Part shown: positions 1 through 8,267 of the stretch, piece by piece
Numbering within the stretch: position 1 is the stretch's first letter
How the letters are laid out: every line of letters starts with the position of its first letter
Assembly: GCF_000420025.1 (NCBI RefSeq)
Contig: NZ_ATUD01000007.1
Span: 186,001 to 250,000 of the forward strand
DNA: 64,000 nucleotides
From: Patulibacter americanus DSM 16676
Lineage (GTDB): Bacteria > Actinomycetota > Thermoleophilia > Solirubrobacterales > Solirubrobacteraceae
Reading direction: 5' to 3'
The notes under the pieces: generated by a model
Databases searched by the model: none
What the model saw: the letters and a program-made list of their open reading frames with translations, nothing else
Told to the model about the DNA's origin: nothing
Program-made: the position numbers and the translations under genes

Positions 1-1884
1 GGCGGGATCCCCCAGGGCGACTACGCGCCGATCCCGTTCCTCCAGTCCGGCGCGGGCTGGGCCGCGTGGCTCGACACCGCCGGCAACGGCACGCGGTTCG
101 ACCTGGCCGACGACGCGGTCGCCCCGAGCGTCCGCACCGTGGCCGGCCCCCTGCGCCTGCACCTGCTGCTGCAGCCCGGGCCCGCCGCCCGGCTCGGCGC
201 GTTCGCCCGCGCCACGGGCCGGCCGGCGCTCCTGCCGGCCTGGGGCTACGGGTTCTGGAAGTCGCGCGACATCCACCGCCACCAGGACGAGGTCGAGGAG
301 GACGTCCACGGCTGCCGGTGGCACGGGATCCCCGTCGACGCCGTCGTGCTCGACTCGCCGTGGGAGACGAACTACAACACCTGGCGCCCGAACCCCCACC
401 AGTTCCCGGACTTCGCGGGCATGGTGGCGCGGCTGCGCGCCGACGGTGTGCGGACCGTCGTCTGGGTGACGCCGTGGGTGAACGTCGACTCCGCCGGCGG
501 CCAGACCCCGCCGGACCCCGCGTCGATCCGGCTGCACCGCCGCCCGGCGGAGACCTACGCGGAGGGCGTGCGCGTCGGGGCGTTCGTCCGTCCCCCGGCG
601 GGCGAGGAGGCCTACCACGCGGCGGCGGCCGCCCCGGCGTTCGCCACGGAGGCGGGCACCGCGGAGGCCGGCGCCCCGGAGGCGGGCGCCGGGCCGCGTG
701 CCGGGGCCGGCGCCCGGGCCCGGCGGGGCAACGGTCCCGAGCCCGGCGCCGGTGTCGAACCGGCCCGGGAGGACGCCCCCTACGTCGCCCAGTGGTGGAT
801 GGGCCGCGGCTCACCCATCGACTTCACCGGGCCCGGCGAGCCGTGGTGGCGGGCGCAGGCGCACGAGACCCTGGCGCTGGGCGTGCAGGGCATCAAGGCC
901 GACGACGGCGAGGGCTACTACCTGCCCGAGGACGTGCGGTTCGCCGACGGCAGCGACGGCGCGCGCCGCGCGTGGCGGTGGGGCGACGACTACCGCCGCT
1001 CCATGCGCCGGGCGCTGCAGGACGTCCACCCCGGCGACGGCGTCCTCTTCGGCCGCTCGGGCTGGACGGGTCAGCAGGCCACGGGGATGCTCTGGGCCGG
1101 CGACCAGGCGTCGGACTTCTGGTCGCTGAAGGTCATGCTCGCGGCGACGGTCTCCGCCGCGCACTCCGGCGTCTCGAACTGGTCGCACGACATCGGCGGC
1201 TACCTCGGCGACGCCGGCGTGCGGCGCGCGACGGGCGAGCTGCTCGTGCGCTGGGCGCAGCTCGGCTGCTTCACCCCGCTCATGCAGGCCCACGCGCGCC
1301 TGGAGCAGGAGCCCTGGACGTACGACCACGAGACGCTCGCGCACTTCCGCGGCGCCGTCCTGCTGCACGAGATGCTCGTCCCGTACGTGCGTGCCGCCGC
1401 CCGCACGGCCGCTCGCAGCGGGCTGCCGATCACCCGCCCGCTGAGCCTGCTGGACCCCGGCGACGACGAGGGCTGGGCGACGCCCGACGCCTTCGGCTAC
1501 GGACCCTCGTTGCTCGTCGCGCCCGTGGTCGAGGAGAGTGCCGAGGAGCGCACCGTGCGCCTGCCCGCCGGCCACTGGATCGCTGCGTGGTCGGGCGAGC
1601 GCTTCGCCGGCCGGCAGACCGTCACGGTGCCGGCCCCGCTGGGACGCGTCCCGGTGTGGGTCCGCGAGGGCGCGATCGTCGTCTCGCATCCGGCCGAGCA
1701 CGTGGCCCGCGGCCTCGGCTCGACGCCCGACGCGGAGGCCCCCTACGTGGCGACGCTGTGGGGCACGCCCCGCCACGGCCGCGCGCTGGCGCACCTGCCG
1801 GACGGGTCGCCGGTGCGCTGGGTGCGCGGGCGGTGGGAGCTGCCGGAGGGGCGCGACGTGACGACGGTCGAGCGGCGAGCGTAG
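1..1884 (+). CDS. GH31 alpha-glycosidase (alpha-xylosidase/glucosidase type), 5' truncated by window edge
   Basis: The reading frame is open from base 1, so the N-terminal beta-sandwich lies outside the window; 627 residues are visible. The (beta/alpha)8 catalytic core of GH31 retaining glycosidases is clear. KADDGE (nucleophile Asp, codon 901-903) matches the KTDFGE motif of YicI-type alpha-xylosidases, WAGDQ (codon 1102-1104) carries the acid/base Asp, and NWSHDIGGY follows. The C-terminal beta domain runs to the TAG at 1882. The enzyme should hydrolyse alpha-xylosides or alpha-glucosides; specificity cannot be read from the sequence. No signal peptide can be judged because the start is missing. 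An Ala/Gly/Glu-rich insertion (about 600-780) interrupts the catalytic domain before the YVAQWW segment and is unusual for the family. The next gene is convergent. Confidence 0.93.
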   Translation, partial: GGIPQGDYAPIPFLQSGAGWAAWLDTAGNGTRFDLADDAVAPSVRTVAGPLRLHLLLQPGPAARLGAFARATGRPALLPAWGYGFWKSRDIHRHQDEVEEDVHGCRWHGIPVDAVVLDSPWETNYNTWRPNPHQFPDFAGMVARLRADGVRTVVWVTPWVNVDSAGGQTPPDPASIRLHRRPAETYAEGVRVGAFVRPPAGEEAYHAAAAAPAFATEAGTAEAGAPEAGAGPRAGAGARARRGNGPEPGAGVEPAREDAPYVAQWWMGRGSPIDFTGPGEPWWRAQAHETLALGVQGIKADDGEGYYLPEDVRFADGSDGARRAWRWGDDYRRSMRRALQDVHPGDGVLFGRSGWTGQQATGMLWAGDQASDFWSLKVMLAATVSAAHSGVSNWSHDIGGYLGDAGVRRATGELLVRWAQLGCFTPLMQAHARLEQEPWTYDHETLAHFRGAVLLHEMLVPYVRAAARTAARSGLPITRPLSLLDPGDDEGWATPDAFGYGPSLLVAPVVEESAEERTVRLPAGHWIAAWSGERFAGRQTVTVPAPLGRVPVWVREGAIVVSHPAEHVARGLGSTPDAEAPYVATLWGTPRHGRALAHLPDGSPVRWVRGRWELPEGRDVTTVERRA

Positions 1885-1900
1885 TCCGGCAGGGGTGCCG

Positions 1901-2500
1901 CTACGGGACGACAACGAGTCCGAGCTCCAGGACCGCCTCGCGGACGATGGCCGCGGCCTCCGACGGCGTGAGCAGCACGTGACGGGTCGGGTCGTGCTCG
2001 AGCGCGTACCGCCCCTCGAACAGCGCGAAGCACTCCCCTCCGTCGACGTTCGACGCGTATCGCACCCCGTCGAGACCGTCGGCGTAGAACCTCCGCGTCA
2101 ACGCGCGGGTGAACCGGTGGTCGCGCGTCGTGACGTCGGTGTCGTCGAGGTGGGCGACGCCGTGGGTCGCCAGCACGTCGGCGTAGCGTTCCGCGACCAC
2201 CGTCCGGCCGCCTGCCGTCGAGACGTCGGCGAGCGCGCCGAAGCGCACGGTCGCGGAGGCCAGCCGGCGAGCGCGGTCGGTCTCGCCCAACGGCACGCGA
2301 CGCGCGGCCTGCACCTCGCGCGACGCGGCACCGAACGCGTCGACCATCGCGGCGTCGGGGCGCAACGGCGCGAGGACCTCGCGGATGGCCGTCCGCGGAT
2401 CGGACGCCACGTAGAGCGTGCTGAACGCGCGGTCGGGGTCGTCCCACCGTCCGGCCCAGCCGGCGTGCTCGTGCGGCGGCGGGGCCAGCGGGCCCCGCAC
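1901..2500 (-). CDS. RES-domain toxin (NAD-degrading toxin family) of a RES/Xre pair
   Basis: RES toxins (MbcT of Mycobacterium, ParT, Res of Photorhabdus) consume NAD+. The three residues naming the family can be placed: Arg in GRWDDP (residue 18), Glu in AIREVL (residue 41), and Ser in VRYASNVDGGE near residue 150. About 200 aa is normal. GTG at 2500 is the only conventional start I find near the gene, but the frame continues upstream and encodes EVWRLGH, which resembles the usual RES opening VWR. Translation may therefore begin earlier, possibly at a CTG overlapping the antitoxin stop. The antitoxin gene lies immediately upstream on the same strand, giving the antitoxin-first order common for RES/Xre modules. 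The family call rests on motif reading. Confidence 0.8.
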   Translation of the reverse strand: MRGPLAPPPHEHAGWAGRWDDPDRAFSTLYVASDPRTAIREVLAPLRPDAAMVDAFGAASREVQAARRVPLGETDRARRLASATVRFGALADVSTAGGRTVVAERYADVLATHGVAHLDDTDVTTRDHRFTRALTRRFYADGLDGVRYASNVDGGECFALFEGRYALEHDPTRHVLLTPSEAAAIVREAVLELGLVVVP

Positions 2501-2553
2501 GTGACCGAGCCGCCAGACCTCGACGGCGCCTGGCGCGGGCGGGGGGTCCGCGC

Positions 2554-2943
2554 TCAGGACGGGTCCCCGGCGACGAACGCGCGCACGGCGGGCATGACGA
2601 GATCGAAGTCCCCGGGCTTCGTGGCGTTCGCGAGCACCGTGGCGGGCGCCCGGTCACCGAGCGTGCGGTTGCTGCCGAAGAACCACGATCGCGCCGTGGT
2701 GTCGCCGAAGGCCTCGTGCAGCGTCCGCGCGGCCTCGTAGGTCGTCTGCATGCGGTGCAGCACGAGCGGACGCGGGGCCGCCTTGCCGGCGCTATAGCGG
2801 CCGATCATCTTCGGGTCGCGGAGGCCGACGGCGTACGCGGCGAGCTTCTGTCCCAGGTGCTCCTGGAGCCAGGCGGCGAGCTGCGGGGCCGGGAGCGTCA
2901 GGGCCTCGCGGTTCAGGGTGTCGGCGACGACGGTGGTGGCCAC
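2554..2943 (-). CDS. Xre/MbcA-type antitoxin partner of the RES toxin
   Basis: The protein (129 aa from GTG 2943) has an N-terminal helical part with a degenerate HTH (LQEHLGQKLAAYAVGL, then DPKMIGRYSAGKAAPRP). The C-terminal half (TYEAARTLHEAFGDTTARSW ... ATVLANA ... VMPAVRAFV) resembles the toxin-binding Xre/MbcA/ParS domain. An upstream in-frame GTG at 2967 exists. I prefer 2943 because a TAGAGT hexamer lies 7 bases before it, the leaderless arrangement used throughout this window. The antitoxin should neutralise the RES toxin and, as in related modules, repress its own promoter. Its stop codon is followed directly by the toxin reading frame, so the two are probably co-transcribed. Confidence 0.78.
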   Translation of the reverse strand: MATTVVADTLNREALTLPAPQLAAWLQEHLGQKLAAYAVGLRDPKMIGRYSAGKAAPRPLVLHRMQTTYEAARTLHEAFGDTTARSWFFGSNRTLGDRAPATVLANATKPGDFDLVMPAVRAFVAGDPS

Positions 2944-2950
2944 ACCAGAG

Positions 2951-2956
2951 ACTCTA
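2951..2956 (-). promoter_or_regulatory. -10 element TAGAGT of the antitoxin-toxin operon
   Basis: On the minus strand TAGAGT is separated by 7 bases from the GTG at 2943. This predicts a leaderless transcript and decides the start choice for the antitoxin. Confidence 0.55.
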
Positions 2957-3025
2957 CCGCGTTTCACACCTACCGACGACGGGCGCGGACCCGCTGTGCG
3001 GCCCGACGGCCCGCTCTGGCCGGGC

Positions 3026-4054
3026 TCACTCCCCCGCCGCGACCGCCAGCAGCCGCGAGGCCTTCAGCTCCGTCTCGCGCCACTCGCCCTCGGGATCGCT
3101 GTCCCACGTGATCCCGCCGCCGGTGCCGAAGCGCAGGGTGTCCCGCGTGCGCCAGAACGTGCGGATGCCGACGGCGAGCGCGGCGGTGCCCGCGTCCGCG
3201 TCGACCCAGCCGATCGCGCCGCAGTAGGGGCCGCGCGGGGCGGGCTCGAGCTGGGCGATCACGTCGAGCGCCGCGAGCTTCGGGGCGCCGACGATCGAGC
3301 CCGCGGGGAACGTCGCCTCCAGCAGGGCCGGCCAGCCCGCGTCGGGGCGCAGTCGACCCTCCACGGTGGAGACCAGGTGCACGAGCCCCGGGTGCTCCTC
3401 CGTCGCCAGCAGCTCCGTCGCCCGGACCGTGCCCGGGACGCAGACGCGGCCCAGGTCGTTGCGGACGAGGTCGACGATCATCACGTTCTCCGCCGCGTCC
3501 TTCGGCAGCAGCTCGGCCGCGGTCGGCGCGGTGCCCTTGATGGGCCGCGAGACGACGAGGTCGCCGTGACGGGAGAGGAACAGCTCGGGCGACGCGCACG
3601 CCACGTCGACGTCGTGCTCCGGCAGGAACACGTGGGCGGCGTAGGGCGCGGCGTGGCGGGCGGCCAAGCGGTCGTGCAGGCCGTGCAGCGTCGTGCCGGC
3701 GGGGAGCTCCGCGGCGAGCACCCGGCACAGGTTGACCTGGTAGACGTCGCCGGCCGCGATCCGCTCCCGGATGACGCGGACGCCGGCGCGGTAGGCGTCG
3801 CCGTCGAGGCTCGACGACCACGCGGCGGCGGGAATTCCCGGCCACGCTGCGGCGGATGCCGGGGCTGCGCCCCCGTCGGGGCCTGCGTCCCCCGTCCGCT
3901 CCCAGTGCCCGAAGCGCGCCGCGGTCAGCCGGCCCTCGAAGTCCCGGGCGACCGCCCAGCGGCCGCCGGCGTCGAGTGCTGCCGGGTCGTGGGCGACCTC
4001 GAGCAGCTCCGTCGCCCTCCAGCCGCCGAGCGTCGCCCGTGGCGGCGACGCCAT
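3026..4054 (-). CDS. pabB: Aminodeoxychorismate synthase component I (PabB)
   Basis: Chorismate-binding enzyme of the TrpE/PabB/MenF superfamily, 342 aa. PIKGT (residues 171-175) carries the Lys typical of PabB, where anthranilate synthase has Ala, so aminodeoxychorismate formation for folate is the likely reaction. Other core motifs are GDVYQVNLC (about 102-110), DLVRNDLGR (195-203), FPAGSIVGAPK (249-259) and FGTGGGIT (307-314). At 342 aa it is shorter than the usual 450 or more because the N-terminal lobe is reduced. The ATG at 4054 shares its A with the TGA of the upstream ABC-F gene (TGATG), so translation is probably coupled. A longer N-terminus inside the ABC-F gene is open but is a shadow. 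No glutaminase (PabA) or lyase (PabC) gene is adjacent. Confidence 0.9.
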   Translation of the reverse strand: MASPPRATLGGWRATELLEVAHDPAALDAGGRWAVARDFEGRLTAARFGHWERTGDAGPDGGAAPASAAAWPGIPAAAWSSSLDGDAYRAGVRVIRERIAAGDVYQVNLCRVLAAELPAGTTLHGLHDRLAARHAAPYAAHVFLPEHDVDVACASPELFLSRHGDLVVSRPIKGTAPTAAELLPKDAAENVMIVDLVRNDLGRVCVPGTVRATELLATEEHPGLVHLVSTVEGRLRPDAGWPALLEATFPAGSIVGAPKLAALDVIAQLEPAPRGPYCGAIGWVDADAGTAALAVGIRTFWRTRDTLRFGTGGGITWDSDPEGEWRETELKASRLLAVAAGE

Positions 4055-6153
4055 CAGACCGCGAGCTGCTCGAGCCGCTCGTAGAGCTCGGCGACCTTCG
4101 CCTTCGCCGCCTCGTGGCGGGCGGTGTTCTTCTCCGTGCTCTCCGGCGTCGCCCACGCACCGGGCGCCGCGAGCTCCTCCTCGAGCTTCGCGAGCTCCGT
4201 CTCGGCCTGCTCGATCCGGGACTCCGCCTTCTCGATCTCGCGGCGGCGGTTCTTCGACATCGGCGGGCCGGCGGGGAGCTTCGTGGCCTTCGGCGCCGCA
4301 TTGCCGCCGCCGTTCTTCGCGCCGCCGTTCTGGCCGGCCTGCGCGCCGTTCTTCGCCGCGGCGCCGTTCTGGGCGCCCGCGCCGTTCTTCGCGCCGGACG
4401 CCCCGCCGTCCTTGGCCGCGCCGTTCTTCGCCGCCGCAGCCTTGGCCGGGGTGTCGCCGCGCCGGGCCGCGTCCTTCGCCGCGCGCTCGGCGGCGAGGCG
4501 GTCCTCGCGCACCTCGACGTACTCCTGCCAGCCGCCGAGGTACGAGATCAGCTTGCCGTCCTCGACCGCCACGGTGCGGGAGCCGATCGCCTCGAGCAGC
4601 GCGCGGTCGTGGCTGATCATGATCATGGAGCCCGGGTAGTCCTTCAGGGCGTCCTCGAGCGCCTCGCGCGACTCGATGTCGAGGTGGTTCGTGGGCTCGT
4701 CGAGCACCAGCACGTTCGCACCGGACGCCACGAGGACGGCGAGGCCCAGGCGCTTGTGCTCGCCGCCGGAGAGGCCGTCGAGCGACTTCTCGGCGTCCTG
4801 GCCGGTGAAGAGGAACTTGCCCAGCAGCGAGCGGGCCTCGCCCGGCTTGAGCCCCGTGGCCTTGATGCAGGCCTCGATGATGGTGCGCGCGCCGGGGAAG
4901 TGCAGCTCCTCCCCGTGCTGGGACAGGTAGCCGATCTGCACGTTGTGGCCCGTGCGGATGACGCCGTCGGCGAGGGGGCGGCGACCCGCGAGGGTCTCGA
5001 TGAGCGTCGTCTTGCCCACGCCGTTGGGGCCGACGAGGTTGACGTGCTCGCCGCGCTCGAGCCAGAGGTCGGCGTCGCCGAGCAGCACCCGGGCGTTCGG
5101 GGCCGACGTCGTGATGACCTCACCGGTGCTGTGGTCCGTCGCCCTCGTGGGCGGCGGCACCTCGATCCGGCCGTGCTCGAGCTCGAAGATGACCTTGCCG
5201 GCGCGCTCGGGCTTCTTGAACTGGAAGCCCATGGTGCGGGTGTCCGTGGGGTCGCGCTCGATCCGCTCGATCTTGTCGAGCGCCTTCACGCGGGACTGCG
5301 CCTGCTTCGCCTTCGTGGCCTTCGCCGAGAACCGGCGGACGAAGTCCTCCATGCGGGCGATCTCCGCCTGCTGCTTCTCGATCGCCTTGCCCAGCGCCAT
5401 CTCCCGCGCGGCCTGCTCGCGGCGCCACGCGTGCCAAGTGCCGGGGAAGAACTTCGCGCGGCCCGCCTCGATCTCCAGCACCGAGGTGCCGACGGCCTCG
5501 AGGAACCAGCGGTCGTGGGCGACGAGGATGATCGCCGACTCGTACGTGACGAGCGTCTTCTCGAGCCACTCGAGGGACTCGAGGTCGAGGTGGTTCGTCG
5601 GCTCGTCCAGCAGCAGGAGGTCGGGCTTGGCCGAAAGCGCGCGGGCGAGCGAGGCGCGGGTCAGCTGGCCGCCGGAGAACGTCTCGAGGTTGCGGTCGAG
5701 GTCGTCGTCCGTGAAGCCGAGGCCGCGGACGACGTCGGCGGCCTCGTCCCGCCAGCGGTAGCCGCCGAGCGACTCGAGCTGGGTCTGCGCGCGGGCGTAC
5801 GCGTCGAAGACGTCGAGGTCGCCGTCGGCCATCTTCTGCTCGTAGGAGCGCAGCCGCACCTCGAGGTCGACGAGGTCCTGTCGGCCCGACGTGACGTACT
5901 CGCGCAGCGTCATCCCCTGCTCGCGCGGGGGCCGCTGGTCGTGCAGGATCACGCGGGCGTTCTTCTCGAACGCCAGCTCGCCGCCGTCCCGGTTGGTCTG
6001 CCCCGCCAGGATCCGCAGCAGGGTCGTCTTCCCCGCCCCGTTGCGCCCGGACAGGGTCATCCGGTCCTTGCGCTCGAGCTTGAACGACAGCCCCTTCCAC
6101 AGCGGGTTGCCGTTGATGTCCTTCTTGAGGTCGGAGGCGATGAGAACGGCCAT
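4054..6153 (-). CDS. ABC-F family ATPase with Asn-Gly-rich C-terminal tail
   Basis: Soluble tandem-ATPase of the ABC-F family, 699 aa, whose members act on ribosomes (translation factors or antibiotic protection) and have no membrane domain. Walker A motifs lie at 36-44 and 375-383. The first signature is FSGGQ near 159-163, the second LSGGE near 461-465, and DEPTNHLD occurs at 183-190 and 484-492. The inter-domain linker spans about 235-320. After the second ATPase a tail of about 45 residues (576-616) repeats xNG units with Ala, Gly and Lys, followed by a charged coiled coil to the end. The start follows TACACT by 12 bases and a G-run. The gene overlaps pabB downstream and lies 24 bases after the DUF418 gene. 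Which ABC-F subfamily it belongs to cannot be decided by eye. Confidence 0.9.
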   Translation of the reverse strand: MAVLIASDLKKDINGNPLWKGLSFKLERKDRMTLSGRNGAGKTTLLRILAGQTNRDGGELAFEKNARVILHDQRPPREQGMTLREYVTSGRQDLVDLEVRLRSYEQKMADGDLDVFDAYARAQTQLESLGGYRWRDEAADVVRGLGFTDDDLDRNLETFSGGQLTRASLARALSAKPDLLLLDEPTNHLDLESLEWLEKTLVTYESAIILVAHDRWFLEAVGTSVLEIEAGRAKFFPGTWHAWRREQAAREMALGKAIEKQQAEIARMEDFVRRFSAKATKAKQAQSRVKALDKIERIERDPTDTRTMGFQFKKPERAGKVIFELEHGRIEVPPPTRATDHSTGEVITTSAPNARVLLGDADLWLERGEHVNLVGPNGVGKTTLIETLAGRRPLADGVIRTGHNVQIGYLSQHGEELHFPGARTIIEACIKATGLKPGEARSLLGKFLFTGQDAEKSLDGLSGGEHKRLGLAVLVASGANVLVLDEPTNHLDIESREALEDALKDYPGSMIMISHDRALLEAIGSRTVAVEDGKLISYLGGWQEYVEVREDRLAAERAAKDAARRGDTPAKAAAAKNGAAKDGGASGAKNGAGAQNGAAAKNGAQAGQNGGAKNGGGNAAPKATKLPAGPPMSKNRRREIEKAESRIEQAETELAKLEEELAAPGAWATPESTEKNTARHEAAKAKVAELYERLEQLAV
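4306..4428 (-). repeat. Coding repeat of KNG/QNG units in the ABC-F tail
   Basis: Six Asn-Gly pairs preceded by Lys or Gln recur at spacings of 5-13 residues (residues 576-615 of the ABC-F protein), set in Ala/Gly. The DNA is correspondingly repetitive (ccgttctt blocks on the plus strand). It looks like a slippage-prone disordered spacer between the second ATPase and the terminal coiled coil. Confidence 0.7.
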
Positions 6154-6177
6154 GTGCGACCCCCCAGTGTAGGCGGC

Positions 6178-7473
6178 CTACGCGGGGCTGGGTGTGCGCT
6201 CGGACGCAGCGTCCGGAGTCCGTCGCCACGGCGGACGGGCCCGGTTCGTCAGCCACCGCAGGGCCCACTCGAGCGGGCCGTAGGGATGGCGACGGAGCCA
6301 CGCCGCGCTGAGGCGCAGCTGCAACGCGTAGAGCACGACGGCGACGCCGAGGACGGCGAGCGGCGGGACGTGCCCGACCAGCCCCAGGCCGTACCCGGTG
6401 AACAGCAGCGCGCAGACCAGCGACTGCAGGACGTAGTTCGAGAGGGCCATCCGCCCGGCGGGGGCCAGCGCGTCGCGCACCCGCGCCCCCGCGGGCGTGC
6501 CGAACGCGAGCAGCAGCGCGCAGACGTACCCCGTCGCGAGGACGGGCGAGGACAGCACGTCGATCGCGGCCCCGAACGTCGCACGCGGGGTTCCCGCCTG
6601 TCCGATCGTCGCCCAGGCGTACGCGACGCCGCCGGCGAGTCCGACCGGGAGCGCGACCCGCACCACCCGGACGAGCACCGGCCGCAGAGGCGTCACGTCC
6701 GCCAGGAGGCGACGCCTGCCGGCCGCGAGACCCACGAGGAACATCGCCAGCGCGGACGGTGCCTGGAGCACGATCAGGAGCTCCGCCGTCGACGGCATCT
6801 CGGCCAGCCGCTGGGCGACGACGTCGCCGAAGGAGCCACGCCAGTACGCGGTCGCGTCCGTGGCGCCCTGGATGCGGCGGGCGAGATCGGGCGTGGTGTC
6901 CCGAGCGAGCTCCTCGAGGCCGGCCAGGACGAACACCGACGCCGACAGGAGCAGGATGCCGCCGGCGATCCCCAGCGCCACCCGCGGGCGCAGGCCGCGG
7001 AGGAGCAGCAGCACGAGCCCGAGCACCGCGTAGGTCGTGAGGATGTCGCCCTGCCAGAGCAGGACGGCGTGGGCGGCGCCGATGACGAGGAGGCCGAGCA
7101 GCCGGCGCAGGAACCGAGGCCCGAACGCCGCGCCGCGCCGCCGGGCGGACTCGAGCTGCAGCGTGAAGCTGTAGCCGAAGAGGAACGAGAACAGGACGTA
7201 GAACTTCGACGTGAACAGCACGTCGACGATCCAGCTCGCCGCGTCCTCGGTCCAGCCGGCGTACGCGGGGTCGGCGATCTCGTAGATCGCGAACGCCGAC
7301 GAGAAGAAGGTGATGTTGACGACGAGGATGCCCAGCAGGGCGAACCCGCGCAGGGCGTCGACGTCGGCGATGCGCGCGGGCGCAGCGGTGCTGCCGGGCG
7401 TCGGTGACGCCGGCGCGGTGGTGCCCACCACGGGGGGCGCCGTCGCCGCAGCGGCCGGGGACGGCGCGGTCAT
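6178..7473 (-). CDS. DUF418 family multipass membrane protein
   Basis: 431 aa. After a disordered Pro/Ala/Thr-rich N-terminus of about 35 residues comes DALRGFALLGILVVNI, the opening typical of DUF418/YeiB-like and heparan-acetyltransferase-like membrane proteins. Many hydrophobic segments follow, and the C-terminus carries GPLEWALRW, the family's terminal motif. Some relatives act as transporters or acyltransferases, but no substrate can be inferred here. The ATG (7473) overlaps the TGA of the upstream TetR gene by the ATGA arrangement, so it is the immediate co-translated partner of that regulator and probably its main target. Confidence 0.85.
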   Translation of the reverse strand: MTAPSPAAAATAPPVVGTTAPASPTPGSTAAPARIADVDALRGFALLGILVVNITFFSSAFAIYEIADPAYAGWTEDAASWIVDVLFTSKFYVLFSFLFGYSFTLQLESARRRGAAFGPRFLRRLLGLLVIGAAHAVLLWQGDILTTYAVLGLVLLLLRGLRPRVALGIAGGILLLSASVFVLAGLEELARDTTPDLARRIQGATDATAYWRGSFGDVVAQRLAEMPSTAELLIVLQAPSALAMFLVGLAAGRRRLLADVTPLRPVLVRVVRVALPVGLAGGVAYAWATIGQAGTPRATFGAAIDVLSSPVLATGYVCALLLAFGTPAGARVRDALAPAGRMALSNYVLQSLVCALLFTGYGLGLVGHVPPLAVLGVAVVLYALQLRLSAAWLRRHPYGPLEWALRWLTNRARPPWRRTPDAASERTPSPA

Positions 7474-8057
7474 GCGCGCCGCCGGCGACGGCCCACGAGG
7501 GCGGTGTCCAGGTGCCGGTCGACGGCGGCGATCGCCTCGTCGGCCGTCGGTGCGTCGGCGCCCGCGAACAGCAGCTGCGTGGCGAGGCCGTCGGCGAGCG
7601 CCATCGCCGCCGTCGCAGCGGCCACCGGATCGGCGACCTTCGCCGCCGCGAAGCCCTCGGCGAGTCCCGCGCGCAACTCCCCCAGGTCCGAGGCCAGGAC
7701 CTCGCCCAGCGCCGGCACCGTCATGGCGCGCGCCGCGAACGCGAGGCCCACGCGGAGCTCCGCCTCCCGGCGCTCGTCGAGCGGCAGCAGCTCGAGCAGG
7801 ATTCCGCGGATCGCCGCGCGGGCCGTGAGGGCGCGACGGCCGATGCGCTCGGCGCGCTCCGTCAGGTCCGCACCCGTCTGCCGGAAGGCGGAGAGCAGCA
7901 GCTCGTCCTTCGTCCGGAAGTGGTGCTGCACGGCGCCGATCGACACGCCGGCGGCGTCCGCCAGGGCCCGGATCGTGGCGCCCTCCAGGCCGTGCTCGGC
8001 GACGAGGCGAAGGAGCACGCTGACGAGCTCGGCACGGCGCTCTGCGGGGTCGACCAT
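7470..8057 (-). CDS. TetR family transcriptional repressor
   Basis: 195 aa from ATG 8057. The N-terminal HTH reads GATIRALADAAGVSIGAVQHHFRTKDEL, typical of TetR regulators, followed by an all-helical ligand domain. The start was chosen at MVDPAERR rather than the ORF's first codon because a TATTGT hexamer sits 6 bases upstream of this ATG. A perfect 12-bp palindrome (8067-8078) overlaps that -10 and a second palindrome lies 32 bp further upstream, so autorepression is strongly suggested. Downstream, the stop overlaps the DUF418 start, and the regulator probably controls the DUF418-ABC-F-pabB run. The ligand is unknown. Confidence 0.9.
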   Translation of the reverse strand: MVDPAERRAELVSVLLRLVAEHGLEGATIRALADAAGVSIGAVQHHFRTKDELLLSAFRQTGADLTERAERIGRRALTARAAIRGILLELLPLDERREAELRVGLAFAARAMTVPALGEVLASDLGELRAGLAEGFAAAKVADPVAAATAAMALADGLATQLLFAGADAPTADEAIAAVDRHLDTALVGRRRRRA

Positions 8058-8063
8058 GGGATC

Positions 8064-8069
8064 ACAATA
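8064..8069 (-). promoter_or_regulatory. -10 element TATTGT of the tetR-DUF418 operon
   Basis: TATTGT on the minus strand, 6 bases from ATG 8057. It overlaps the palindromic operator, so bound repressor would block polymerase. Confidence 0.6.
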
Positions 8070-8078
8070 CAGCTGTAT
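8067..8078. promoter_or_regulatory. TetR operator 1 (perfect palindrome)
   Basis: ATACAGCTGTAT is a perfect 12-bp palindrome in otherwise GC-rich DNA. It overlaps the -10 of the TetR gene. Together with operator 2 it gives the shared core ATACAG-N2-GTAT-GGT. Confidence 0.75.
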
Positions 8079-8095
8079 GGTGTGCATCGGCGCTC

Positions 8096-8113
8096 ACCAT
8101 ACAGACGTATGGT
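8096..8113. promoter_or_regulatory. TetR operator 2 (7-bp inverted repeat)
   Basis: ACCATAC and GTATGGT form perfect 7-bp arms around AGAC. The centre is 32 bp (about three helical turns) from operator 1, which would allow cooperative binding of two repressor dimers on one DNA face. Confidence 0.72.
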
Positions 8114-8267
8114 CCGGCGTGCACGAACCGCCCTCGAGGCACGACGACTACCCCTGGACGAGGGACCGACGGCGGCCGCCGCGCCGGCACAGGCGTCGCC
8201 TGCGGGTGGCTCCGGGCGCGTCGGGCCGGGGGGTCCCGGGCACACAGCCACCTGCCACCCTCTCCGG

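Noticed and set aside
3856..7407. Open frame of 1183 codons on the plus strand
   Set aside because: It runs antisense through pabB, the ABC-F gene and DUF418. It has Arg/Val/Glu-rich random composition and no domain; long antisense frames are expected at this GC.
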